DNA from: Bacteroidales bacterium UBA7574
Lineage (GTDB): Bacteria > Bacteroidota > Bacteroidia > Bacteroidales > Paludibacteraceae
Assembly: GCA_002479035.1 (NCBI GenBank)
Contig: DLLA01000008.1
Coordinates: 1,489 to 14,877 of the forward strand
Reading direction: 5' to 3'
Length of the DNA stretch: 13,389 nucleotides
The stretch's first letter is position 1; each line of letters begins with the position of its first letter. The translations under genes and the position numbers were made by a program. The notes beneath the pieces were generated by a model that ran no database searches, had not been told where the DNA came from, and was given only the letters and a program-made list of their open reading frames with translations. Below, one piece after another: positions 4,943 to 12,533 of this stretch.

Positions 4943-5368
4943 ATGAACAAAATTCAAGCACCCGTCATTACTCCTGTATTGGCGGCAGGTAGCACGGCGA
5001 GTCCGTACTACTATCAAGTAAACATCACGCAGCGTCTGTGCTATCCCACGTGTGCGGAGAATATGCCTGTATTCGCCCCGCAATTTTCGTTGGTAGGCAT
5101 AGCGCAGGTCGGTACAGGTCAGTACGCCGCTACTATCCGCGTGCAGGGTATCATCTCGTATGTACCGTGTAATGGTGGCTGTGGCTGTACCAAGTCGCAA
5201 CCTTTGAGCGGCACATTCACCATTCCGATTGCTTCGGCTACCGCCCCGACGGCAGTAACCATAGCAGCAGGAGCGACCGTGAACGCCGTTTCTACGACCG
5301 CGTGCCAGCAATGCTCACGTACTTTCGTGAGTGAGACCCCATTGAGTATCACCGTTACGGCAGGCTGA
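4943..5368 (+). CDS. 141-aa beta-rich, cysteine-rich protein, unknown function
   Basis: I chose the ATG at 4943 over a TTG at 4934, because 4943 leaves a normal gap after the previous stop. The protein is almost all predicted beta strand: YYYQVNIT, FSLVGIAQV, YAATIRVQGIISYV, GTFTIPIAS, AVTIAAGATV and LSITVTAG. It has at least eight cysteines in three groups: LCYPTCAE, PCNGGCGCTK and ACQQCS. The layout would suit a single beta-sandwich or jelly-roll domain held together by disulfides or a metal. This makes a virion surface or capsid-type subunit a reasonable but unproven guess. No signal peptide or transmembrane helix is visible. The stop overlaps the next ATG by one base (TGATG), so the two genes are translationally coupled. 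Confidence 0.72.
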   Translation: MNKIQAPVITPVLAAGSTASPYYYQVNITQRLCYPTCAENMPVFAPQFSLVGIAQVGTGQYAATIRVQGIISYVPCNGGCGCTKSQPLSGTFTIPIASATAPTAVTIAAGATVNAVSTTACQQCSRTFVSETPLSITVTAG

Positions 5369-5661
5369 TGAAGTACGTGTTGATAGCAATAGCAGTAATG
5401 ATGACTGCCACCATTGCAGTACATACGGCTTTGCCGCAGGCTGTATCGTCTGTGGTAGCCAAGGTGAGCAAGTGCCACAAGTGTCTGACCTTTTGGTCGG
5501 CGTTGGTAGTGCTGCTCGCTGCAAGGTGTCATGTCGTCATTGCTGTGTTGCTGTCTCCCGGAGCGTCTTATGTGTCTAACTGGTTCGGTCTGTTGCTGAT
5601 ATGGCTGAACCGCAAATACAACGAGTTATGGCAAAGAGTAAACAGACCAAAGAAGAAGTAG
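5368..5661 (+). CDS. 97-aa polytopic membrane protein with CHKCLTFW motif
   Basis: Three hydrophobic segments are visible: 3-22 (VLIAIAVMMTATIAV region), about 38-55 (LTFWSALVVLLAA) and 58-80 (VVIAVLLSPGASYVSNWFGLLLIWL), followed by a basic tail (RVNRPKKK). Between the first two is K-C-H-K-C-L-T-F-W. A CxxCxxFW motif at the start of a helix is seen in small phage and prophage membrane proteins such as the DUF1360 type. The resemblance is in the motif and topology only. The start overlaps the stop of the beta-rich gene, and the 3' end overlaps the 42-aa frame by 34 bases. The likely location is the inner membrane or a virion membrane. The function is unknown. Confidence 0.7.
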   Translation: MKYVLIAIAVMMTATIAVHTALPQAVSSVVAKVSKCHKCLTFWSALVVLLAARCHVVIAVLLSPGASYVSNWFGLLLIWLNRKYNELWQRVNRPKKK

Positions 5662-5756
5662 GAGATGCCGTGCTGCCCAAGCAGACGCTCATCTTCACTA
5701 ATGTGAGTAAGTATAAACCCATACCCCGCTTTCAGTCGGGTTGCAAAAACTGCTGA
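5628..5756 (+). CDS. 42-aa small protein with C-terminal GCKNC
   Basis: This short frame starts at an ATG inside the end of the previous gene and overlaps it by 34 bases in another frame. It reads MAKSKQTKEEVGDAVLPKQT and continues to a C-terminal GCKNC, so the last five residues hold a CxxC motif. The same kind of cysteine pair ends or marks the other proteins of this cluster, which is why I think the frame is real despite its size. It has a basic, polar N-terminus and no membrane segment. Long overlaps are common in compact phage gene clusters. No terminator with a U tract is seen after it. Confidence 0.5.
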   Translation: MAKSKQTKEEVGDAVLPKQTLIFTNVSKYKPIPRFQSGCKNC

Positions 5757-5840
5757 TTATGAATTTTGGAAGGAAACAAGTCTGTACATGATGTAGGTAC
5801 TTTCTGTGTAACGCCCATTCATATAAAATGCAAATCTATA

Positions 5841-5872
5841 CTTGTGTGATTGGAATAATTTGACTATCTTTG
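5841..5872 (+). promoter_or_regulatory. Promoter of the rightward small transcript
   Basis: The -33 box CTTG (5841-5844) and the -7 box TATCTTTG (5865-5872) are separated by 20 bases. It drives transcription into a stretch that ends at the terminator about 115 bases downstream. Confidence 0.65.
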
Positions 5873-5877
5873 CACCC

Positions 5878-5996
5878 ATAAATTAGAGTTAAACTTGTAA
5901 TGAGTATGTGCGAGAGATATAGTCGTAGATTTGCAATATCAGTATTGTCAACCAGCAACAAAAAAGCAGGCGAAAGACTTATTTCGTCTGCTTTTT
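5878..5996 (+). ncRNA. Candidate small RNA between element and rnhA
   Basis: A good promoter and a strong terminator enclose about 115 bases with no supported protein frame. A small hairpin (CAATA/TATTG near 5934-5947) lies in the middle. The 41-codon frame starting near 5899 would have to read through the terminator stem and beyond the expected 3' end, so an RNA product is more likely. I do not recognise the family. Alternatives are a truncated leader of a lost gene, or a promoter remnant at the element end. Confidence 0.42.
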
Positions 5997-5998
5997 CG
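5965..5998. terminator. Bidirectional intrinsic terminator
   Basis: A 12-bp stem including one G-T wobble (AAGCAGGCGAAA, then six bases, then TTTCGTCTGCTT) is flanked by an A run on the left and a T run on the right. It can stop both the rightward transcript from 5878 and the leftward transcript from about 6084. Confidence 0.75.
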
Positions 5999-6088
5999 TC
6001 TGCTAATGTTATAAGACGCTGATTTTCAATACGCATTGTAGTCTCGGTAGAACTACCACGTCTGCACGACCACACGACTCGCAAGGCG

Positions 6089-6120
6089 CAAAGTTACTGT
6101 TTTTTTCCACACATGGCAAA
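6089..6120 (-). promoter_or_regulatory. Leftward promoter overlapping the rnhA start codon
   Basis: On the minus strand the -33 box TTTG (6120-6117) and the -7 box TAACTTTG (6096-6089) are 20 bases apart. The predicted transcript of about 115 bases would end at the bidirectional terminator. Polymerase binding here would cover the rnhA ATG, so it may affect rnhA expression. Confidence 0.5.
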
Positions 6121-6751
6121 ACAAAAACCCAAGTTTTACGTTGTTTGGCAGGGGCGCACCCCCGGCATCTACGACTCGTGGCACGCCTGCGAGGCGCAGG
6201 TTAAGGGCACCGCTGCCAAGTACAAGGGCTTTGCCACGCGTGCCGAAGCCGAACAAGCCCTTTCGGACGGTTGGGAGGCACATATCTCTTACACCGCTGC
6301 TGCCCACCCCAAGCCCATACCCTCTCGTTTCCATGCCGCCACACAACCCGTTCTGCCCGCCCTCGCGGTGGATGCCGCCTGCTCGGGCAACCCGGGCGTG
6401 CTGGAGTTCCGCGGCGTGATTGCCGACACGGGCACGCAGGTCTTCCACCGCGGACCCTATCAGCGCGGCACCAACAACATCGGCGAGTTCCTTGCCATTG
6501 TCCTCGGTCTGGCATACCTCAAGGCGCACAACCTCCCGTGGGTGCTGTATTCCGACAGCAAAATCGCCATCTCATGGATACGCCAAAAGCAATGCAAGAC
6601 CAAACTCGACTGGAACGCCAAGAACCAAGACCTCCTGCTTGCCGTCCGTGCCGCCGAGAAATGGCTCCGCGACAACACCTACACCACACCTATATATAAA
6701 TGGGATACCGATATGTGGGGAGAAATACCTGCTGATTTCGGCAGAAAGTAA
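6113..6751 (+). CDS. rnhA: Ribonuclease HI with N-terminal viroplasmin (hybrid-binding) domain
   Basis: This 212-aa enzyme cuts the RNA strand of RNA:DNA hybrids (primers, R-loops). Residues 7-50 (KFYVVWQGRTPGIYDSW, then KGFATRAEAEQAL) form the viroplasmin-like domain that binds hybrid. The RNase H domain follows (about 82-212) with the acidic active site Asp87 (VDAACSGNPG), Glu125 (NNIGEF) and Asp148 (YSDSKIA). The last carboxylate is probably Asp208 in the C-terminal GEIPADFGRK. This two-domain form, with the WGEIPADFGRK-type ending, is normal for Bacteroidales, and the gene is intact. It has an ATG start. No clear + promoter is seen, and a leftward promoter overlaps its start. It is the first clearly chromosomal gene to the right of the element. 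Confidence 0.95.
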   Translation: MAKQKPKFYVVWQGRTPGIYDSWHACEAQVKGTAAKYKGFATRAEAEQALSDGWEAHISYTAAAHPKPIPSRFHAATQPVLPALAVDAACSGNPGVLEFRGVIADTGTQVFHRGPYQRGTNNIGEFLAIVLGLAYLKAHNLPWVLYSDSKIAISWIRQKQCKTKLDWNAKNQDLLLAVRAAEKWLRDNTYTTPIYKWDTDMWGEIPADFGRK

Positions 6752-6774
6752 CCGCAAAATACCTATTATTCGGT

Positions 6775-6806
6775 ATTGATTTCGTCTCAAACGCGCAGTA
6801 ACTTTG
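6775..6806 (+). promoter_or_regulatory. Promoter of the TonB-dependent receptor gene
   Basis: The -33 box ATTG (6775-6778) and the -7 box TAACTTTG (6799-6806) are 20 bases apart. The start of transcription should be near 6813. This rules out the in-frame TTG at 6804 as a start codon for the receptor. Confidence 0.68.
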
Positions 6807-6833
6807 CGCTTGCATTATAAAACTGTTATGCTT

Positions 6834-9119
6834 ATGAGAAAGTCAATTTTTATTTGCAGCGTACTACTATGGCTGCTGCTTCCAACCGTTGTGTACGCCC
6901 AGTATGATGCCAACTTATTCGGACATGTGCTGGATATGCGCACGGGGGAACATATGCCCTTTGTAACCGTGCAGGTCAAGAACACATCTATCGGTGGTGT
7001 TACAGACGAGTCAGGACACTATTTCCTGAAAGACCTGCCGGTAGGAAGACATGTGGTGTCGTTCTCGTATGTGGGATACAAGACCTTGGAGTTGGAAGTC
7101 ATTATCACCGCCAACAAGTCCACGGAGATGAATGTCGAAATGGAAGAGGATGTTCTGGTGCTGGGCAATGTGGTCGTTACGGCAGACCGCTATGAATCGA
7201 AGAAGAAAGAGTCGTCCACAATCCTAAATATCGTCCCGCCGGTCTTGTTTGAGACCACCTCTGCTGCGTGTATGGCAGATGCCCTGAACTACACGCCGGG
7301 TGTGCGTGTGGAGCAGACGTGTGCCAACTGCGGGCAGACGAAATTGCGCATAAACGGTATGGAAGGGCAATACTCGGAGATACTGATAGACTCACGACCT
7401 ATATTCTCATCGCTGGCTGCAGTCTATGGTTTGGACCAGATACCGACAGGTATGGTGGACCATGTAGAGGTGGTACGTGGCGGCGGCTCCGCGCTCTATG
7501 GCGCAAATGCCATTGCGGGTGTAGTAAATATCGTTACCAAGGAGCCTACCCGCAACTTTATCAATCTCAGCAACACATCATCCATGTTGCGCCGCAATGC
7601 GTATGACATCAACACCACCCTCAATGCATCAGTCATCTCCGAAAACCAAAAGATAGGGGCATTTCTTTTTGCGGTGCAACGTAACCGTAGCCAATACGAC
7701 CATGACAATGACGGGTTTTCGGATATTCCGAAACTGAATAGCACCACAGCAGGAGTACGCTCGTTCTTCAAAATCACCAACTACTCCAAACTGACAGCGG
7801 AATATCACCATGTTACTGAGTTCCGAAGAGGCGGCAACCTCTTTGATTTGGAGCCTCACCTTGCCGATATTGCAGAGCAATTGCGCCATAATATCGATGC
7901 GGGGTCTCTTACCTATGACTATTTTTCCGCCAACGAGAAACATCACCTCAAAGTATTTGCTTCTGCACAAGGCGTCAACAGAGAGAGTTATTTCGGAGCC
8001 CGGAAAGACCCCAACGGATATGGACGTTCCAATGACATCACCGTGGTTACGGGAGCGCAGTACCACTTCCTGTATCCTTGCGGAAAAATGCCTGCCGAAC
8101 TCACCATCGGGACGGAATACACCTACAACCATTTGCACGACCAGATTTTAGGCTATCACCGCGATTTCTATCAAACGGTACATTTGGTCTCTATGTTGGC
8201 ACAGAACGAGTGGAAAAACGACGTGTGGAGTGCTAATATCGGACTTCGTGTCGAGAAACACAATCTGCTACGTATGCCGATGGTTGTACCGCGGGTCAGT
8301 TTTCGCTATGCACCATACAAAGGCATAGTACTACGTGCTTCATACTCAGCCGGTTACCGTGCACCGCAAGCCTATGATGAAGACCTGCACGTTGATGCCG
8401 TCGGGGGGAATGTATCGCTCATATCATTAGACCCGAACCTGAAACCCGAGAAATCACACAGTGCATTCCTCAGTGCCGACTATTACCAAACATTCGGACA
8501 TTGTGAACTGAACCTTACGTTAGAGGGGTTCTTCAATTATCTGGACGATGTCTTTTTCTTGCGTACCGAAGGGCATGACGACGATGGCAACCTCCTCATG
8601 GTGCGTACCAATGCGAATGGCGCGTATGTCGCAGGACTCAATGCCGAAGGCAAATTCGCATACAAGGATATTGTCTCGCTGCAAGCAGGATATACGTTCC
8701 AAAAAAGCCGCTACACCGAGAGCCTTACATGGAGCGAGAACCCCAATATCGCACCGCAAAAACGTATGTTCCGAACCCCGGACAACTATGCGTATATGAT
8801 TCTGACGGTCAAGCCCGTCCGCGATTTCTCCATTGCACTCAATGGCAAAGCCACCGGCAATATGCTCGTGCAGCACTATGCAGGATATATTCCTCAAGAC
8901 GAAGAGGTGCGCACGAAACCTTTTTGGGAGTTCGGAGCCAAATTGGCGTATGATATACACCTGTATAAAGCCTATTGCCTCGAACTCAATTGCGGCATTA
9001 AAAACATCTTTAATGTGTATCAGCCCGACCTTGATAAAGGTGTCAATCGAGATGCCGGATACATCTACGGACCGGCACTTCCGCGTACCTATTTCATCGG
9101 ATTGAACCTGAAAGTGTAG
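6834..9119 (+). CDS. TonB-dependent outer-membrane receptor
   Basis: From the ATG at 6834 (6828 is an alternative) the protein has 761 aa. It has a signal peptide (MRKSIFICSVLLWLLLPTVVYA, cut near 22), a CarboxypepD_reg-like beta domain (about 28-105), a TonB-box-like GNVVVTADR (111-119) and a plug domain with the strong motif VRGGGSALYGANAIAGVVNI. The 22-strand-type barrel ends in LPRTYFIGLNLKV with a C-terminal aromatic/hydrophobic strand. It imports a ligand across the outer membrane using TonB energy. No SusD partner is adjacent, so it is more likely for a metal chelate, haem or vitamin than a glycan. The plug carries a CANCG cysteine pair (163-166), unusual for plugs and possibly redox- or metal-linked. 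The true substrate cannot be read from the sequence. It has its own promoter. Confidence 0.93.
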   Translation: MRKSIFICSVLLWLLLPTVVYAQYDANLFGHVLDMRTGEHMPFVTVQVKNTSIGGVTDESGHYFLKDLPVGRHVVSFSYVGYKTLELEVIITANKSTEMNVEMEEDVLVLGNVVVTADRYESKKKESSTILNIVPPVLFETTSAACMADALNYTPGVRVEQTCANCGQTKLRINGMEGQYSEILIDSRPIFSSLAAVYGLDQIPTGMVDHVEVVRGGGSALYGANAIAGVVNIVTKEPTRNFINLSNTSSMLRRNAYDINTTLNASVISENQKIGAFLFAVQRNRSQYDHDNDGFSDIPKLNSTTAGVRSFFKITNYSKLTAEYHHVTEFRRGGNLFDLEPHLADIAEQLRHNIDAGSLTYDYFSANEKHHLKVFASAQGVNRESYFGARKDPNGYGRSNDITVVTGAQYHFLYPCGKMPAELTIGTEYTYNHLHDQILGYHRDFYQTVHLVSMLAQNEWKNDVWSANIGLRVEKHNLLRMPMVVPRVSFRYAPYKGIVLRASYSAGYRAPQAYDEDLHVDAVGGNVSLISLDPNLKPEKSHSAFLSADYYQTFGHCELNLTLEGFFNYLDDVFFLRTEGHDDDGNLLMVRTNANGAYVAGLNAEGKFAYKDIVSLQAGYTFQKSRYTESLTWSENPNIAPQKRMFRTPDNYAYMILTVKPVRDFSIALNGKATGNMLVQHYAGYIPQDEEVRTKPFWEFGAKLAYDIHLYKAYCLELNCGIKNIFNVYQPDLDKGVNRDAGYIYGPALPRTYFIGLNLKV

Positions 9120-9183
9120 AATGTCCCAAAAATATGCTGCACAACATAAAAATGCAAACCCTACATAGCAAATGGAAAATTTA

Positions 9184-9215
9184 TTTTCGTGTTTATGGGA
9201 TTTTGTGTAATTTTG
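9184..9215 (+). promoter_or_regulatory. Promoter of the GAPDH gene
   Basis: The -7 box TAATTTTG (9208-9215) has a weak TTTT -33 box (9184-9187) 20 bases upstream. The leader is about 43 bases, A-rich just before the ATG, and ends in ATAACGATT. Confidence 0.6.
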
Positions 9216-9252
9216 CAGTCGCAAACAAGAAAGAAGATATTTAACTCATTAA

Positions 9253-10275
<1,023 letters not shown>

Positions 10276-10313
10276 TTCGCAATAAACGAATAGATTTTAG
10301 TTTTTTCAATAGG

Positions 10314-10352
10314 CTGTCTGAATCTAAATGGATTTGGGCAGTCTGTTTTTTT
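10314..10352 (+). terminator. Terminator of the GAPDH gene
   Basis: An 11-bp stem with several G-T wobbles (10314-10324 with 10331-10341) and a 6-base loop is followed by TCTG and a run of seven T (10346-10352). Confidence 0.75.
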
Positions 10353-10450
10353 GTTAGGAGATGTTTTGCGGGCACTATTCTCTCTCTTGAATTTACCGAA
10401 GAAATAGCCGTATTTATAGATTTTTTGTGGACTATTTGGCATAAAAATTG

Positions 10451-10458
10451 TACCTTTG
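10451..10458 (+). promoter_or_regulatory. Promoter of the VTC/DUF4956 operon
   Basis: The -7 box is TACCTTTG. The -33 region (about 10424-10430, TTTTGTGG) is offset by two to three bases from the spacing seen elsewhere in the window. The leader runs to 10518. It holds a 6-bp hairpin CAACAC/GTGTTG followed by TTTTT (about 10464-10487), which could act as a weak attenuator. Confidence 0.55.
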
Positions 10459-10518
10459 CAGCGCAACACGATAGGTGTGTTGTTTTTGCCTGTCATAGTG
10501 GTTATATCATAGGAATAT

Positions 10519-10947
10519 ATGAAGAGATATTTACACATAGGGCTCCTGCTCCTTTGCCTGCTTTTGCCCGCTATGGCATGGGCAGACCTCTCGCCTGAGA
10601 CACTCGCCAAACGCGCCAAACGCAAGAACCTGACCATACGCGAATGGAACACCGATGCCAAGGCAAAGACGCGCTGGCTCGACCATATTACCACCTACGA
10701 CTCCCTCGGGCGCAAGGTGGAAGAGGTAGAGTACGCCACCTATGGGCAGGTGCAGCGTATCACCATCGAGTACAATGCCGAGGGCTTTGTCTCCCGCGAG
10801 GTGGTTTATAACGACAAGGACAAGCCCGTCCGTATCCGCAAGTACGAATACAACGACAACGGCACCAAGAAAAAACAGTACAACTATCTGCCCAACGGCA
10901 AACTCTATTCCGTCAAAGTGTTTGAGTATGCTTTCAGCGATGACTGA
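10519..10947 (+). CDS. Exported YD-repeat-like protein
   Basis: This 142-aa protein begins with a clear signal peptide (MKRYLHIGLLLLCLLLPAMAWA, cut near 22), so it is secreted to the periplasm or surface. The mature part contains four or more short beta-hairpin repeats of the YD/RHS-like type: TTYDSLGRKVEEVEY, ITIEYNAEGFVSREVVY, RKYEYNDNGTKKKQY and YLPNGKLYSVKVFEY. Each has tyrosine, asparagine or aspartate plus glycine, then a basic strand. The function is unknown. It is the first gene of the operon, and its stop overlaps the start of the VTC gene (ATGACTGA). This suggests it works with the polymer-forming machinery at the envelope. Confidence 0.8.
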   Translation: MKRYLHIGLLLLCLLLPAMAWADLSPETLAKRAKRKNLTIREWNTDAKAKTRWLDHITTYDSLGRKVEEVEYATYGQVQRITIEYNAEGFVSREVVYNDKDKPVRIRKYEYNDNGTKKKQYNYLPNGKLYSVKVFEYAFSDD

Positions 10948-11773
10948 TATGGTTCCTATCCCGCTTGCCGGGATGGAGAGCGTCAAACTGATGAATCGTA
11001 TCGATACCAAGTTTGTCGCTCCTGCTTGCCTCTTGCCCGAGATGCTGCGTCTTGCACAGCCGGACTATTACATACAAGAGATTGACGGACAGCGACTTGC
11101 CGCTTACGACACCCTCTACTACGATACGCCCGACCTGCAGATGTACCTGCGCCACCACGACCGCCAACTGCACCGTCAGAAGATACGTATCCGCACCTAT
11201 ATCGGCTCACAACTCACCTTCTTGGAGGTGAAAAACAAGAGCAACAAAGGGCGCACCAAGAAGAAACGTATCGTGGTGCAGACCGCCGATTTGCAAAGCA
11301 TAGATGCAGAGCAGCGCGAGTGGCTAACAGGCAAATCATGGTACGACATCAGCACCTTGCAACCGCAACTCCACACCCGCTTCGAGCGTATCACCCTCGT
11401 CAATCGTGCCAAGACCGAGCGGCTCACCATCGACACCGCACTCAGGTGGGAGAACGTACAGACAGGGCAGAAAGCCGCTCTCGGAGATGCGGTAATCATC
11501 GAACTCAAACGCGACGGCTATCAGCCCTCCGAGATGCTGGATATACTCCGCTCGTTGCGCATCAAACCGATGAAAATCAGCAAGTACTGTATCGGCACCG
11601 CCCTCACCGACCACACCGTCAAAAACAACCGCTTCCGCCCCAAACTGCGGCAACTGGCAAAACTGACTTCCCCAACCCCCTCTGAGAGGGGGCTGATAGA
11701 AAGAAACACCCAATATGTTTTTAATGGAACTTCAATGGCTTTAATGGAGAATAAGAATAACTTAAACGGATAA
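10940..11773 (+). CDS. VTC-domain (polyphosphate polymerase-like) protein
   Basis: From the ATG at 10940, overlapping the upstream stop, the protein has 277 aa. An alternative start is at 10949. The VTC fold, known from the yeast polyphosphate polymerase Vtc4, is shown by NRIDTKF (19-25), YYDTPDLQMYLRHHDRQLHRQKIRIRTY (60-87), FLEVKNKSNKGRTKKKR (94-110) and the late KPMKISKYCIG. These supply the basic tunnel residues and the metal-binding glutamate (Glu96). The predicted activity is transfer of phosphate from nucleotides into a polyphosphate-like chain on the cytoplasmic side. The last 35 or so residues (from TSPTPSERG) are not part of the domain. They are encoded by a palindromic repeat and AT-rich sequence and look like acquired read-through. 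It is followed 4 bases later by DUF4956. Confidence 0.9.
   Translation: MTDMVPIPLAGMESVKLMNRIDTKFVAPACLLPEMLRLAQPDYYIQEIDGQRLAAYDTLYYDTPDLQMYLRHHDRQLHRQKIRIRTYIGSQLTFLEVKNKSNKGRTKKKRIVVQTADLQSIDAEQREWLTGKSWYDISTLQPQLHTRFERITLVNRAKTERLTIDTALRWENVQTGQKAALGDAVIIELKRDGYQPSEMLDILRSLRIKPMKISKYCIGTALTDHTVKNNRFRPKLRQLAKLTSPTPSERGLIERNTQYVFNGTSMALMENKNNLNG
11676..11692. repeat. GC-rich palindromic repeat inside the VTC gene
   Basis: A perfect 7-bp inverted repeat (CCCCCTC, TGA, GAGGGGG), preceded by CCCAA, lies inside the 3' end of the VTC frame. Short C5/G5 palindromes of this style are common as scattered extragenic repeats in Bacteroidetes. Here the repeat encodes PTPSERG. It could also form an mRNA hairpin between the VTC and DUF4956 coding regions. 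Confidence 0.6.
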
Positions 11774-11793
11774 TAATATGGATGGCTTAATGG
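11721..11793 (+). repeat. TTAATGG/TTCAATGG short degenerate repeats
   Basis: The motif TTAATGG or TTCAATGG occurs at 11721, 11731 and 11741 with a period of 10, and again at 11787 just after the next gene's start codon. It follows directly after the palindrome, so the whole 3' tail of the VTC gene looks like inserted repeat sequence. Confidence 0.45.
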
Positions 11794-12533
11794 ACACCAA
11801 TACAATCGGTCAGGTAACCGACACTATCGTCAACGCCCCCGAGTTCGACCCCTCTATAGCAGCGGAGTTCGCTGTGCCGATGCAGTCGGTTACCACGTTC
11901 CTTGGCGTACCGCTCTTCGACGGCAGCAGTATTCTCAATATCCTTGTCCGCTTCCTGCTCAATTTCGTGGTGGCGTGGATATTGGTGCATTTCCTTTACT
12001 ACCGCAAGTCGAAGCGCATGGACTACTACGTCACCTTCATGCTCTTCTCGGCAACGATGTTCCTGCTGCTCTGCATGCTCGACAACGTCAAACTGCAAAT
12101 CGGCTTCGCCCTCGGTCTCTTCGCTATCTTCGGTATGATTCGCTACCGCACCGAGACCGTCCCCATCCGCGAGATGACCTATCTCTTTGTCCTTATCGGG
12201 CTGAGCGTCATCAACGGTCTGGCAATGTCAGTCAGTTGGTCTGACCTTCTGCTGGTCAATATCCTCCTTCTTGGCGTGGCTGCGTTCTTCGAGAACTGGC
12301 GCGGACTCGCCCATCGCTCGCAGAAAATAGTCCTCTACGAGAAGATTGAGAACATCGTCCCCGAGCGCCACGCCGAACTCAAAGCCGACCTCGAGAAACG
12401 TCTCGGACGACCCATCGAATCCTTCGAGATTGGGCACGTCGATTTCCTCCGCGATGTCGCCTATATCAAGGTCTATTATATGCTCCGAAAAGGCGAAACC
12501 AACACCATTGACTCACAAGTTAAACCACGATGA
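11778..12533 (+). CDS. DUF4956 family membrane protein
   Basis: This 251-aa inner-membrane protein has about 45 N-terminal soluble residues. Four to five transmembrane helices follow: about 51-75, 84-102, 106-121, 133-151 and 154-170. A soluble C-terminal domain ends in FEIGHVDFLRDVAYIKVYYM. The segment FGMIRYRTETVPIREMTYLFV between helices is the family hallmark. DUF4956 genes often sit beside VTC-domain genes in bacteria, sometimes with CotH-like kinases. A role as the membrane partner of the polymerase, perhaps in export or anchoring of its product, is inferred from that pairing. I used the ATG at 11778; 11790 is a possible alternative. It overlaps the next gene by four bases (ATGA). Confidence 0.9.
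   Translation: MDGLMDTNTIGQVTDTIVNAPEFDPSIAAEFAVPMQSVTTFLGVPLFDGSSILNILVRFLLNFVVAWILVHFLYYRKSKRMDYYVTFMLFSATMFLLLCMLDNVKLQIGFALGLFAIFGMIRYRTETVPIREMTYLFVLIGLSVINGLAMSVSWSDLLLVNILLLGVAAFFENWRGLAHRSQKIVLYEKIENIVPERHAELKADLEKRLGRPIESFEIGHVDFLRDVAYIKVYYMLRKGETNTIDSQVKPR

Larger units (their letters stand above)
5757..6112. other. Junction between accessory region and chromosomal genes
   Basis: This is a 356-base stretch without a convincing protein gene. It holds a + promoter (5841-5872), a short transcript unit, a bidirectional terminator (5965-5993) and a - promoter overlapping the rnhA start (6089-6120). I looked for a tRNA gene, a long direct repeat and a dif-like site and saw none. The right end of the mobile element should lie here or just left of it. 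Small frames on both strands (41 and about 66 codons) run through the terminator hairpin and lack support. Confidence 0.45.

Noticed and set aside
5899..6024. 41-codon + strand frame between the element and rnhA
   Set aside because: It runs through a strong terminator stem and past the expected 3' end, with no known motif.
5836..6084. 82-codon minus-strand frame
   Set aside because: It crosses the bidirectional terminator and the + promoter and resembles no family. It is more likely a chance frame.
5760..6112. tRNA gene or attachment site at the element's right end
   Set aside because: I found no cloverleaf, T-arm consensus or long direct repeat. The left end is outside the window, so no pair can be tested.
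6804..6833. TTG at 6804 as start of the TonB-dependent receptor
   Set aside because: The TTG lies inside the -7 promoter box, upstream of the expected transcript start. The ATG at 6834 gives a standard signal peptide.
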